A stretch of 64,000 bases of DNA from Schistosoma haematobium (taxonomy: Eukaryota > Platyhelminthes > Trematoda > Strigeidida > Schistosomatidae). The stretch is from the NCBI RefSeq assembly GCF_000699445.3, contig NC_067196.1:81086364-81150363 (forward strand), given 5' to 3'. The number at the start of each line of letters is the position of its first letter. The stretch's first letter is position 1. A model generated the notes under the pieces. It made no database searches, had not been told where the DNA came from, and saw only the letters and a program-made list of their open reading frames with translations. Shown here in pieces: positions 1 through 11,334 of the stretch. A program made the translations under genes and the position numbers.

Positions 1-1830
1 TCTTTTGGATAGCGACTCATATTACCCTGCTACCAAGTCATGGATAGTAAGTTCTTTTCATCTGTGGTACTTATCATTAGTGAAACGCATCCTATTATTT
101 CGAATATGTAATCACATTCAAAAACCAACTAACTAAATCATCGCCTACGCCTTTAGAGATTGAGCGAATCAACCAACCATAAATGTGATTATTAGTGGTT
201 GCGTTTAAATTTAGCCGCGATCAACTAATTTAGTGCTTAAGACTGTTTTCATGGTTCATTGACACTACAGTATGTCTTGAAATAATGTCTTTAGGCAAGC
301 TTCATGAACATGTAATCAACAATAGGGCTTCAATGTTCATATTATGTCATTTGTAGACACCACAGAACAAGACTGTGTTAAGGCCGTGATATCATGTATT
401 TTCTAATTTTTCTTGTAATGTATTGTTTTGAGCATCTTGAATGATGCTCATCATATTTGTCACTACAGGTCAGTTTTTTTAATGTATTCCATCAAAATCT
501 TATGGTCGTTTTTACAGAGTACTGGGATAAGCTGAAAAACTATTGGTTACCGAAAATGATTAACATCTGCTTTGTCATGCTTCCAAATTCAGAGTTGCAT
601 TGAACATCATACTAATTGTTAAATGAGTTACTTCAGTACTCATTATCGTCACTTGAGTTGTGGTTTGTTTATATGGCTGGTATGACTGGTTTAGATTCTA
701 AAGCTACAGTCATTTTTAGACTGATTTCTTAGTATTATAATTTAGAGGTCTGATCTCGACCATGAGTTCATACATGTACTGGGTTTTCCCCTAGTTTGTT
801 GGCCAAGTTAATATGAAGGAAATTCCTATATTTTTGTACTCAAGTGTGGCATTATGATCGGATTCTTTGAAACAGTGTTTCCATTTGAACCGAAACATGT
901 GCTTAGTCATTGTTAATCGATAACATACTCCACTTATTGATTTGAGGTTGTGTGTCAGATTTGTTCTCTCCTTTGGAAAGAGTAAGAACAAGAATGTGAG
1001 CGTGATGACATAAATTAATTTTATTTCGTTAGACTATCTATTGTCTCTGATAAAACTGTGACACTCCTGAACCCCAAATAGGCGTTGTTGGGTTTGGATT
1101 CGTACTTCAGATGTGGTAGGTTAAATAGTTAAACTGTTGAAGGTGCGATCAAAGCACAAGCATTCAAGTTTTGAAATTGTGAAAAATCATAACATATTCT
1201 GATAATTTCATCACATAAGAATAATTGCTCCAGCAATTTAAATGATTTCTACTGACACTGTTACAAAACAGCCCCTGTGAACAGTGTTGTCTACATTTTA
1301 AATAACTTCTAAAACTGATTACTTGTGCATGCAAAGTGAGTATGTTTTGCCACAGGAGCGAGAAAATAAAAACAATAGAGAAAGGTCCATTTCACATCCA
1401 AAATTTAAATTAAAAATAATACCTCAGTACACTTATATTCAAAAATTTACTTCGCATTAATTAATGGATAAAGTGAAATGGTTATAGTTCAAACTGATAT
1501 CAAGCTGAGTAAACTCAACGTTAAATTATTTCCATAGTCTCACAGTTGACTTTTTCATAATGCTAATCTAAAATGCAACTCGTTTGTTTAAAGTCGTTTG
1601 ACCATAATAAACCAAGCACTTACCGACTGATTTAATCTCATAATGTGTAGCTCTGAATATCTTTTATCTGTTTTACATAATATTTATTCATATATGATCA
1701 AGGGATATCATTAAATTTTTTTAACTCGGAATGATATTACAAAATGACAGTCGCAATTACCAAATCGATGATACTGCAATATGAACAAATATTGCCTCAG
1801 ACAACTAATAGGTTTTCAGTATAGTATAGG
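1..1830. other. AT-rich region without recognised gene
   Basis: Only short chance open frames are seen, the longest being 66 codons on the minus strand at 791-991, with no domain I recognise. No repeat family found elsewhere in the window could be placed here by eye. It could be intron or intergenic DNA. Confidence 0.5.
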
Positions 1831-1835
1831 CAAAG

Positions 1836-2040
1836 ATGAATAGTGGCTGTTAGTGGAATCAAGGACGCGCGTTCAGTCCTATTTGGGACTCGCCAGCTGG
1901 GTGTACTGGCATCTCAGAGTTGGTGTTAACTCTGGGACTCGAACCCGGCACTGTTCGTTTCAAACTCCAGCGTGTTATCCGCTTAGCTACTAAGTCGTGA
2001 TAGCCACCTGCTTGTACAATGGGGTGAAGTTACATTCACT
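1836..2040 (-). mobile_element. Hammerhead SINE family A, copy A1 (degenerate)
   Basis: Read on the minus strand this contains a tRNA-like pol III region (box B-like GGTTCGAGTCCCAGAG) followed by a hammerhead core in the Sm-alpha style. The core is damaged: CTGGCGA replaces CTGANGA and the GAAA element reads TGAA. The stem II strands GTCC and GGAC survive. It abuts a fold-back at 2038-2232. Probably an inactive copy. Confidence 0.75.
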
Positions 2041-2232
2041 TGGTATTGTTTACTTGTATCTTCTCATTGTTATTTAGGACTGCAATTGGCCAGTCTCATG
2101 TTGGCATATGTGAATTCTGTGTGGACTGCCTCGATATAGCCTTAAGTCACAAGCTTTATAAGAAAAGAGACTGATCAATTGCAGTCCTACATAACAATGG
2201 GAAGATACAAGTAAACAACACCAAGTGAATAT
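2038..2232. repeat. Fold-back repeat, ~60-bp arms
   Basis: Inverted arms at about 2038-2096 and 2171-2232 both contain GACTGCAATTG or its complement and end in a shared CACTTGG / CCAAGTG element, with a spacer of about 75 bp. Diverged relatives of the arm occur at 46870-46920, 55603-55640 and 55920-55970, so this is a dispersed repeat linked to family A SINEs. Confidence 0.75.
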
Positions 2233-2550
2233 TTTCAGTATATTGTCTAGCTGAAGAAGTAGATAGGTTGTTGAAATAAAATCTTTATTCAGATACTGCA
2301 AACCAATTCAAAATACAACGAATAGACTTTACGGTTTTATCGAAAAATACCAAACTATTTTTAGCCATTTCTCATAAATATTTATTTACCACCTGAACCT
2401 ACAGCCGGAACTATTCAATCCAGTTCAATATGATCAAAAACAAGCAAGATATCTTCATATAAAAGAAGACCGACCATATGAATTGTAAGTAGGTTGTTAC
2501 TTTCTGTTTTATACAATGGCCAAACAATCACCACATTTATGGCGTTTGTC

Positions 2551-2889
2551 CTACCTCAACTGTACATAAGCTACTTTACGAAGGTGGCCACCCCTAATGT
2601 TGGGCTGCGAGAGCTGAAAATGATGTCTAAGGTAGTAATAAAAGCTATGCAAGTAAATTCTCGGGCTTAGACTGTGTACATGATTATTACACACATCATC
2701 AACGAAAAAATTAATCAAAGAATTTGAAATACTGATAAGCTTATTTGCCTCTCCATCCTTAAGAATAAAAGCGGCCCAATGAAAGTGTAAAAGGTTCTTA
2801 TAAACACAGACAACTGAATAGATTAGCAAATTACAAACTGAATAATAAGTAATACTACGAATTGAGTAATAGCAAAAAAAATAAATCAC
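2551..2889 (-). CDS. Unassigned open frame, possible exon
   Basis: An open frame of about 110 codons on the minus strand ends in TGA just below 2560. A plausible acceptor (pyrimidine-rich, ending TATAAG) precedes an internal stretch reading NLLHFHWAAFILKDGE. I do not recognise the product. The WAAFIL stretch is faintly like the C-terminal part of CHAT-domain TPR proteins, but the resemblance is too weak to name. It may equally be chance in AT-rich DNA. Confidence 0.2.
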   Translation of the reverse strand: MIYFFCYYSIRSITYYSVCNLLIYSVVCVYKNLLHFHWAAFILKDGEANKLISISNSLINFFVDDVCNNHVHSLSPRIYLHSFYYYLRHHFQLSQPNIRGGHLRKVAYVQLR

Positions 2890-2924
2890 TTATAAATATA
2901 ACAAAATGTTTAAATTACTTATGC

Positions 2925-3700
2925 CTGTTAAAACTGATGGAGGAGTGTAGGCCGCTCATCAACATTCTCCATCCAACCCTGTCCTTAACAATCTCTTCCA
3001 GTTGCTATTCATCCTTTTCATGTCTACTTCCAGTTATCGACACTGTGTGTTCTTCTGCCCTCCATTTTTATGTTTCCCTTCAGAATTCCGAGTTAGCGTT
3101 TCCATATGATGTAGTTTGAGGATTTCTCCAATACATGTTCAAACAACTTCCATCGTTCTTTCTTAATTTCCTCTTCAGCTGGTATATTGTCAGGTCATGT
3201 TGCTTTCCCACTCTTGATTTGTCTGATGGCCATCTTGATTTTTTCGACTGTTGATGGAGTGATATCTATAGAAAGGTCTGTAGGTTTTGCTTCGACATCC
3301 GGTAGATCCAATAGAAGTAGCCCATTCAATAATTCTTCAAAGTGTTAAACCCATCTGTTCCTCTGTCTTTCGATCTCAGTTATTGGCTTGCCTTCTTTTT
3401 CCATAACAGGTCTCTCTGGTTGACTATACTTTCCCTGCTAGACTCATAGTTATATCTTACAATTGTCCGGTATTTTCATTTGTCGCAGCTTTTTCCGCTG
3501 TCGTTGCTAGTTCGTTCACGTATTTCCGTTTGTCGGCTCAAATGCCCTTTTCACTAGCTTGTTTGCTTCTGTGTATTCCGCTTGTGCCTTGACTTCCTCT
3601 GTTTTTGTTCATCTGTTGTTAATTTCTGTCTTCTTGTTCTTCCTTTATTGAATCCTGTCCAGGGTTTCGATAGAGATCAATTCCTTATAATGATGCATAC
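2925..3700 (-). mobile_element. RTE-type retrotransposon fragment, internally deleted
   Basis: On the minus strand the translation shows the linker between endonuclease and reverse transcriptase (motif like KSGKATGPDNIPAE, with one stop), then jumps directly to the C-terminal tail motif EEIKKERWKLFEHVLEKSSN and the 3' end. The whole reverse-transcriptase core is missing. The join lies in a GCTGAAGAG-type sequence present on both sides of the gap in related copies. Stops and shifts make it dead. Its last ~190 bp are repeated inverted at 4796-4990. Confidence 0.75.
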
Positions 3701-4990
3701 ATATACATAAACACTCTTGATCATGAGGAAGCATTTGTCGGTGTGGATAGGAGGACATTATGGAAACTTCTTCAACACTATGGTATACCTGAGAAGATCG
3801 TCAACATCATCCAGAATTGATACGACGGGCTACAATGTAATGTTGTACATGGAGGACAGCTGACAGACGCATCCCAAGTGGGGACCGGAGTCAGACAAGG
3901 CTGCCTTCTCTCACCCTTCCTCTCTCTTCTGATGGTTGATTGGATTATGAAGGGCTCGACATCTGAGGGGAAGCATGGAATGCAACGAACAGCTCGGAAT
4001 CAATTAGACGATTTGGACTTCGCAGATGACCTGGTCCTTCTATCTCATGCACATCAACGAATGCAGATGAAGACAACTAGTGTATCAGCAGCCTTTGCAT
4101 CAGTAGTCTAAAATATAACAAAAGAAAAAGCACGATCCTCAAGTCCAACACAGAGAACATCAACCCAGTCACACTTGATAAAGAAGCTCGGAAAGAGGTG
4201 GAAACTTTCACGAACCTGAGAAGCATCATCGAGGAACAAGAAGGATCTGATGCAGATGTAAAATCGAGGATTGGCAAAACAAGGACAGCATTCCCACAAC
4301 TGAACAACGTATAGAACTCAAAACAACTGCCAACCAATACCAAAGTGAGAATCTTCATTAAGAATGTCAAGAAAGTTCTTCTGTATGGAGCTAAAACGTG
4401 AAGAACTACCACAACTATCGTCAAACATGTACAAGTATTTATAGATAGTTTAGGAGTTGTGGAGATTATTAAGTTTTTGATTGAGATCTTGAACCAATTG
4501 ATGTTAGATCATCACAATTGAAAACCTGGAAGCACTGGAGGAGGAGTCCCACAATAGGACGAAACGGCCGTCCAGTGCTTCCAGGTTTTCAGTTGTGATG
4601 ATCTTACATCAATTGGTTCAAGATCTCAATCAAAAACTTTATAAATAGTTGTTTACACAAGATACTGAATGTCCCTTGACCGGATACCATCAGCAATAGC
4701 CTACTATGTGAGAGAACAAACCAATTTCTAGCTGAAGAGAATATTAGAAAACATGATGGAAGTGGATATGACATATACTGAAGAGGTCATCAAACTGCAT
4801 CATATGACAAACGCTAACTCGGAATTCTGAAGGGAAACATAAAAATGGAGGGCAGAAGAACACACAGTGTCGATAACTGGAAGTAGACATGAAAAGGATG
4901 AATAGCAACTGGAAGAGATTGTTAAGGACAGGGTTGGATGGAGAATGTTGATGAGCGGCCTATACTCCTCCATCAGGGTTAACAGGCGTA
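3690..4990 (+). mobile_element. RTE-type retrotransposon fragment with reverse transcriptase core
   Basis: The + strand translation gives VDRRTLWKLLQHYGIPEKIV, then GVRQGCLLSPF, then LDDLDFADDLVLLSHAHQ (FADD box) at 3878-4110, and the C-terminal half in broken frames to about 4990. It begins in the palm domain, so it is 5' truncated. It lies head-to-head with the minus-strand copy at 2925-3700. A hammerhead SINE has been inserted at 4451-4637. Confidence 0.85.
4438..4650 (+). mobile_element. Hammerhead SINE family B fold-back with target-site duplication (B1)
   Basis: The insert at 4451-4637 is flanked by 13-bp near-identical duplications TTTATAGATAGTT (4438-4450) and TTTATAAATAGTT (4638-4650). 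It is a hairpin: the left arm, about 4455-4538, is the reverse complement of the SINE tail on the right, about 4570-4637. A hammerhead region sits between them. Stem II (GTCC...GGAC), GAA and the ACGGCCGT stem III are kept, but the CTGAGGA core element reads GAGGAGGA, so cleavage activity is unlikely. Confidence 0.85.
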
Positions 4991-4999
4991 AGCCAGTAA

Positions 5000-5516
5000 A
5001 TATGTAAGATGTAACGGAAAAATATAATGTGTGATTTTACTACTCTACGATATATAACGATAACAGATTAGACTGACTACTCAGTCGGCACACTAGGAAT
5101 TAAGTGAATTACGTCATACATCGGTACACGATTTTTGACCTTAGATTTGAACCAAACAATAAATCAGAAAATGAAGCATTAAGCACAATAGAAATAGTCT
5201 ACACACAATCGAACTCAAAACAGAAATCAATAACAGAATGACGTCCACAACATTAACAGTATTTCAACATTAAGCAAAGCTTAATATCTAATTTCATTTG
5301 TTGAATGAACAGTTACAGTTCATATCACACAACATAATACCATTTCTTTCAGTGCTGCAGTTAGAGGTGTTTAGTGTTTCGTTTAGTCTCTGTGTAGATA
5401 TGCATTATCATATCTTAAAAACTGTCTTAAAGACATGTAAACGTGTTTTGTGTTCCTGATCCTAACGAAATTCGTGTTTTCATGAAGTTCATCAGCATAC
5501 TAAGGTAAAATCATAT
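5000..5516. other. No recognised feature
   Basis: AT-rich sequence between repeats. No open frame, splice-supported exon or repeat relative was recognised. Confidence 0.5.
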
Positions 5517-5765
5517 TTGATTGAGATCATGAACCGATTGATGTTAGACCCCTATTGAAAACATGGAAGCACTGGACGGCCGTTCTGTCCTATTGCAGGA
5601 CTACTCAGCAGTGCGCATCCACGGAATTCGAACCCAGGGCCTTCAGTCTCGCATGCGAACGCTTAACATACTGAACCGTCCAGTGCTTCCAGGTTTCCAG
5701 CGAAGGTCTAACATCAATCGGTTCATGATCTCAATCAAAAACTTAATAATATCCACAACTTCTAT
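5517..5765 (-). mobile_element. Hammerhead SINE family B fold-back (B2)
   Basis: The minus-strand SINE copy includes a tRNA-like part (box B complement TTCGAACCCAGGGCC) and a ribozyme region, followed by a plus-strand copy of only its tail. Palindromic arms are 5517-5577 and 5678-5739. The hammerhead core is mutated (CTGAGTA for CTGAGGA and AGAA for GAAA). The open frame at 5563-5805 is only a by-product of this repeat. Confidence 0.8.
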
Positions 5766-5769
5766 ACTG

Positions 5770-6540
5770 AAAATCGTGTTTATAAATCTCCATAAAATGA
5801 GTTAAAACAATACTAGCTACTGATCAACTTATACAAATCATCGCACTCTATTATTAAAGAAACCCAACAACATATTGAATAATTCCAGGTCGAACAATTT
5901 GTTTTACAGGGTTCAGATCACAATCTAACAGTATAAATTGTATAATGTTGCTTTAATTAACTAAACGATTTCTAATGAGTCTAATGATAGTTTTAGTTCT
6001 GACTACCTTAAAAACAAACTTTTGAGATCATGACAGAAAGTTGTGATTTGTGAAATGAATCAAATCATCCTCGGTAATAACATCACAGTTAAGATAGTAA
6101 TATAGTGAAAGTTATTTTGAAGTGGAAAGTTTTGATTATTTGAATAATTAAAGGTACAATATGCTCTCTGTAAGAAGTTAAATTTATTGAACTCCTTTAT
6201 TTTGATTAACATCTCTTGAATAATACCAACCAGGTAATAGGAATAAACTTTAAATGCCTTGTCATAATACTTTTTAATTTCATGCATTTGATATTTTACT
6301 CATGTTCATTTTCTTACATCACAGTTGTTCTTATAATTCACGAATTAATCAAATTCCTGGTTACAGGTAAGTCGATTATAAATAATTTCCATATGAATTT
6401 TGTAGAGATTGTTGAATAGATTGTTAATCGATACTACCGAGTGATGTCTGCTCATGAGACTGTGTGATTGATACAAGCCACTGAATGATTAAATATCCAG
6501 AACAAACCATTAAGCAGGTGAATAGGTTTTTGAATTAATG
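5770..6540. other. AT-rich region without recognised gene
   Basis: Overlapping short open frames exist on both strands (6060-6287 minus, 6216-6419 plus), but their composition simply reflects AT-rich DNA, and neither has a recognisable motif or convincing splice context. Confidence 0.45.
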
Positions 6541-6625
6541 AATCAATTAAAGCTAGACCACGTTAGAAAACCTGGAAGCACTGGATGGCCGTCTCGTCCT
6601 AGTATGGGACTTTTCATCAGTGAAA
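6541..6625 (-). mobile_element. Hammerhead SINE family B fragment (B3)
   Basis: Truncated minus-strand copy of the ribozyme and 3' part of family B, including TCCTAGTATGGGAC (stem II complement) and the GGAAGCACTGGA helix I side. The conserved core reads CTGATGAA and the GAAA element is GAGA. The tRNA-like half is absent. Confidence 0.75.
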
Positions 6626-6903
6626 GGGCATTGTCCATGTGACATAAGAAAGGTTAAGGTGTAAACAAAGAACTTACAAATTATCATGAGAGCATCAGGA
6701 TCAAAGTAAACTAAAGTATCAAACGTATCGCTTCTGAATGCAAAGAGCAGGCTTGAAGCAATGAATTGCTAAAGAGTTAGCTATGCATAGGCTTCCCTTA
6801 CAACTATTTCATTTCGATTTATGAATAATTCTGAGGTAATTTTCTAGTAAAGGTAAGTGGCCAAAACTGAATAGACGTTCAGCAATCGAACAGTCCACCT
6901 GAT

Positions 6904-7160
6904 TTATACCCACTTTTTGATGATCGTGGCGGATAGTGTTTTGATAAAAGTTTGGAAACAGGATGCTTGTCCAGTTAGCATGAAATGCTCTACATGAGAA
7001 TGTAAACAGGTTCTACACATTGAAATGATCCAACGCGTCAATTTATCCTTAGCACATCCTTGGATCAGGCATGTACTATAAAATACAAGTCGTAGCTCGG
7101 GTGAGTTAAAATTTTCCTTAAGGATTTCCAAAAATTGTCTATTCAGATCTCTGCAGCCAT
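6904..7160 (-). CDS. Unassigned open frame, possible exon
   Basis: About 85 open codons on the minus strand, beginning after an AAG that could be an acceptor at about 7165 and ending at a TAA near 6905. The translation includes FLEILKENFNSPELRLVFYS and RWIISMCRTCLHSHVEHFML. It looks helical and coding-like, but I do not recognise it, and the splice sites are not decisive. Composition alone gives modest support. Confidence 0.25.
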
Positions 7161-7673
7161 ATCCCCTTAGAATTCAGTGTACATGAACAAAGTCTTCCCT
7201 GACAAGAAAATTTTCTTTACAGAAGCGTTCTCATTTTTCTTAATCATACCACATAATCAACTTTATTTCACATTAAAGAACTACATTACAAATGACAGTT
7301 GATGATTAAGAACATGGACTGATTGTTAGTATCTAAGGCATGTATTGTATATAATGGAACCAGTGGGTGATTGACGTTGATGATATTATATTTTTTTAAC
7401 TTCAGTGAATCCCGTATCATATACTGAATTTTCCTTTGATTGTGAAATATACTATTATCATTACTACGTATTTATCTGCTCTGAAAAAATAATGAGTTTC
7501 ATGTTTACGCTAGAATAAATATTTTTAAGCTAGATGCCCCTAATAATTGACTGAATTAAGTGTTATTGTTACGGAATTTGTATACCTATGTGAGAGAAAC
7601 ATAATTCATTCATGTATAATTATGTTTACTAGCCTACTTCTTTTTTTATTATTCTGTTCACCCATGACCTCAC

Positions 7674-7790
7674 CATTATAGTGGATCGCTTTGTACGGGC
7701 GAAAAGCGTATTGATTTAGATAACCCGTACCACAAATACAAATCATTGAATTTAGTCCGTCAAGATATTCCTCATGAATATGTATTTGAT
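7674..7790 (-). CDS. Unassigned possible internal exon
   Basis: A minus-strand stretch is bounded by CTTACAG at the 5' side and by AATG followed by GTGAGG at the 3' side, both good splice signals. The 38 open codons between them read IHIHEEYLDGLNSMICICGT...AFRPYKAIHYNG. The residue content looks like a real protein, but I cannot assign a family. It may belong with the open frame at 6904-7160, though the phases do not join directly. Confidence 0.3.
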
Positions 7791-8589
7791 CTGTAAGTAG
7801 CTTAGAAATCATGTTTTTCAAGCACCGTTTAATTTAAAACTCTTTTTTTGTTGTGAATTGATTATATGATCTGGGTTTATCAATCGATACACATTTAAGT
7901 ATAATTATTGTATCACAACGGTATAACACAGTAAATAACTGGCCAGAAGACTAAAATTGGAATTAATTTCCATTGATACATGGTTTTCAGTATTTTTAAA
8001 GGTAGTTTTTCAAATAAAAAAAGACTAACCACAAGGTCATTGTTGAAAAACAGTCTGGATAAAAATTAAATAATTCTCGATATATATTTGTCTTACCAGT
8101 CAGTTAAGTACAACTAATTGTAGTATTCATAATATTCTAGGTGCTCTCGCCCAACACGTTATTGGAACTTGAGTCAAACATTTAAGTAAAAACAATCTAC
8201 AATTATAAAACTAATCAATCTAAGTTATTTCTACCGTGTAATTTATGATGGTTTGAATTTTTAAATCAGGTTGTATAAATGGTTACTTACTTTATTCGCA
8301 TGTGATCACATTCTGGTAACTGATGTTGTCTACACATTAAACGGACAAATTAATGTAGATATAATATATTTCATAACCAGACAACAGTTTAATTTAATCT
8401 TTATCGTTTTCGTAGTGACAATTATATTCACTTCCTATTTTTGTTATTAACGGATGTCTTATATTTACAAGGATTTGTACTATCTCGTTTCTGATGTTCA
8501 AGACTTAATTTTGACCAACTCTTGTTGATATCCTGAGTAGATTTCCCCATATCGCCTATTTGTCACGGATTTGAGTATATTTGAATTGT

Positions 8590-8660
8590 GACTAGTATTG
8601 GGATTCGGGACGCACGTTTCATTCTATCTGTTTCACCAATTGACTGTACCTAAATATTCA
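8590..8660 (-). mobile_element. Family A hammerhead SINE remnant (A2)
   Basis: A short minus-strand relic resembles the 3' and ribozyme region of family A (GGGATTCGGGACGCACGTTTC). Stem II is no longer recognisable. Identification rests on about 50 bp of weak similarity. Confidence 0.4.
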
Positions 8661-8707
8661 CGTTAACTACCACAATAAGATACTCAATCAATAATTATTG
8701 CTTCACT

Positions 8708-9276
8708 GGTTGAAATCATGTGTCAACTGAAGCTAGACCACCATGGAAAACCTGGAAGAACCGGACGGCCGTTTCGTGATAGTATGGGACTCCTCAGCAG
8801 CGCGTACCTAAGATCCCGCCCCCGCGAGGTTCGAACCCAGGACCTATCAGTCTCGCGCCAGGCTCTTAACCAATTAGACCACTGAGCTAGCCGGCATCTA
8901 ACGGTGTTAATGTCTCACTTCAACCAATCCATGAAGTTGCGCCGCCGTACATCGTTGTCTTCAGTGAGTTCCTATCTCACAACAGACGTGGTTGAACTCC
9001 ACTGGTAACGACGTCTCACTAGAACTAGAAGTTAGACATTAACACCGTTGGATGCCGGCTCAGTGGTCTAGTTGGTTAAGCGCCTGGCGCGAGACTGATA
9101 GGTCCTGGGTCCGAATTTTGCAGGGGGTGGGGTCGTGTATGCGCGCCGCTGAGGAGGCTCATACTAGGACGAAACGGCCGTCCGGTGCTTCCAGGTTTTC
9201 CATGGTGGTCTAGCTTCAATTGACTCATGAATTCAGCCAGTAAAATTTCTAAAAATCTCCACAAAACCCGTTCTGA
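8708..9276. mobile_element. Two family B hammerhead SINEs, head to head (B4)
   Basis: A minus-strand copy (about 8708-8995) and a plus-strand copy (about 9020-9276) face each other with their tRNA-like 5' ends in the middle. The plus copy has a box A-like GGCTCAGTGGTCTAGTTGG, a box B region GGTCCTGGGTCCGAA, and a ribozyme with CTGAGGA, GAA, ACGGCCGT and helix I strands GCGCCG / CGGTGC, but stem II is mismatched (GGCT against GGAC). In the minus copy stem II is also damaged (ATCAC for GGAC). The pair forms a palindrome of roughly 250-bp arms. Confidence 0.85.
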
Positions 9277-9289
9277 TAATAATTATCGC

Positions 9290-10560
9290 TTCAAAAGCTA
9301 ACATATGATCCTATAAGCCATCAAATACTAATCGCTACTAACTTGTACATGGTATTTTACAATGTTGATAGGTTTATTAAAAATCTTTCGGAATAGTAAT
9401 TAAGCACTTTGCGTCATATCATCTGCAAAGGTATTATTGTAGAACGTTTATTACTTGTTAATAAAATTAAGGGCCACTGATGATCAAAAAGTTTGTTTGA
9501 ATGTTCATTTTCTTGAAAATGGTGAACTATTAACATGAAAACTAACCTCTATATAATTTTAAGTAAAGTCAATTGCCAGCTTTTTTGATGACGTTTCTTT
9601 TCCTTAAGGCAAACAAAATATAAAGTTCAGGTTATATAATACGTTATAGGTTACATGCGTTATTATGTGTAGTGTTTTCTGGATAACCGAAGGTAAAAAT
9701 CTAGGATAAATCAATAATCTGATGCCCCGTAGTTTCCTAAAAGTTTTCTGTTTTCTTGTGAAGAAATTATCCTTAAGGAATAAATAATACTACTCTAGAA
9801 ATGGAAAATATTATTCGTAATCAGGAGTTTATAACGTTGATAAATGCATGTAATTCATATATTTGTGATGAAGTGATACCACATGAGACACATACTCCAA
9901 TATTTAATATACTAGATGAGTAGTCATGCTGTAACATGATAAAAAAATCGGCCATCGTTCAGAACTATACAATACGACATATGTCGTTACCAAGAAACTA
10001 ATAAGAAAGACTCATTTGTTATACTACGACAACATAAAGCCCGGAAAACTTTAGTTTTCATCATCCATACATTTAAATGACCTTTTTCTTAAATATTTTG
10101 TTTCTAGCAACTTAAATTTGCCAGGATATAGTGGTTATCAAAAGAAGGAAATGAGAAGCCATGATTTAGCATCATTAGTATCAGTCTGTTGAAAAAAAAT
10201 ATTTATCAAGAAATTTTGTTTAAATAAGTACAAATGTACAAAACTCATAATTTATAGAAGATAAATGATGTAATAATTTAAACAACTTGTTAATTTTATT
10301 TAACTACTATGCAACCTTCTATATAGAAACCTCTAACCTTTGTATTTACTATAAAAAGCACTTTTCAGAATAATAGGAAACTACTCAACAATATCACCTT
10401 ATTAAATATGGTTCAAGAATAGTGCAAACATTAGAAAGATATTCTTTGCTTACCAATAAAATGTTTTTGAGCTTTTTCTTAACATGCAAGCTTTTATTAT
10501 GTAAACCTAGAAAATAGTTTGGTATGATTAGTTTTGATTTATATTGAAAAAGTTTTCTTA
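9290..10560. other. AT-rich region without recognised gene
   Basis: No open frame of note and no repeat family recognised. Probably intergenic or intronic. Confidence 0.5.
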
Positions 10561-10564
10561 GTTC

Positions 10565-10838
10565 TTAAAATACATCATGAGTATAGTTTATTAACTCGGG
10601 TGTAACAGCAACATTTTTTGCATTTTTCGTTATATTATTAACTTTGTCTACTACATAATCGTGAAACTTTAAGCTATGACTTTCAATGATAGTGACGTGT
10701 GGACAAGATAGACTAGAATTTTTCACGAGAAATGTTTCACCCATCACTGTTCCTAAGTGCCTGTCATATGAAGGTGGGATATATGAGATGGTGATAGTTA
10801 TCAAGCGGCAGAGAACTCTGTTTTTAGGGTTGGGACTA
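10565..10838 (-). CDS. Unassigned open frame, possible terminal exon
   Basis: About 90 open codons on the minus strand follow a possible acceptor (CACTTAG, near 10839) and end with TAA at about 10566. The translation reads VLCRLITITISYIPPSYDRH, GTVMGETFLVKN and HSLKFHDYVVDKVNNITKN. The mixed composition, with internal Pro, Cys and charged residues, is more protein-like than a chance AT-rich frame. No family recognised. If real, it would be a last exon of a minus-strand gene. Confidence 0.3.
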
Positions 10839-11334
10839 AGTGTTCAACATTTCAAAACAAACTGTTAGAAGGAAAATGATGTTAGGGGGATTGTACAGGC
10901 GATACGTGCAACTAATTGGTATGTCCATACGACTTTTTTCGATGATGAAAACTTTTGAGATCAGTTAAATCTACGTAATGATAAAGGTATATTTAGGTAC
11001 ATGTAGGACTTAATCTGTCCTATGGCTGTTCTACCAGAACTGTAAACGCTATATTGACGACCCTAGAATCAATGTGAAAGCTACAGTCAGAACAAGTATA
11101 ATTTAGCTTTAAACTTTATCTGTTTCTAAACATAAAAATAACAATTTGATTAGTACAATAGTTAAGGGAATTCTAATCATTAAGTGGAACGCATAAACAT
11201 ACCGATTATTATTGCGTGTTTTATCGAAGTGAATGAAAAACGAGTTGCAACCACACGAATATAATCGGATAATAATGTCCTTCAACTGACAGGTCAAATG
11301 CAATAGGGATAATCTACAGACGCATCAGATCAGA

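Noticed and set aside
7261..7560. AT-rich stretch considered for a promoter or origin
   Set aside because: No motif beyond base composition; cannot be supported.
8820..9120. Cloverleaf-like sequences with box A and box B motifs, considered as tRNA genes
   Set aside because: They sit inside repeated SINE units upstream of the hammerhead, are mutated at invariant positions, and recur at 1.9, 47.4, 49.9 and 55.7 kb. They are SINE promoters, not tRNA genes.
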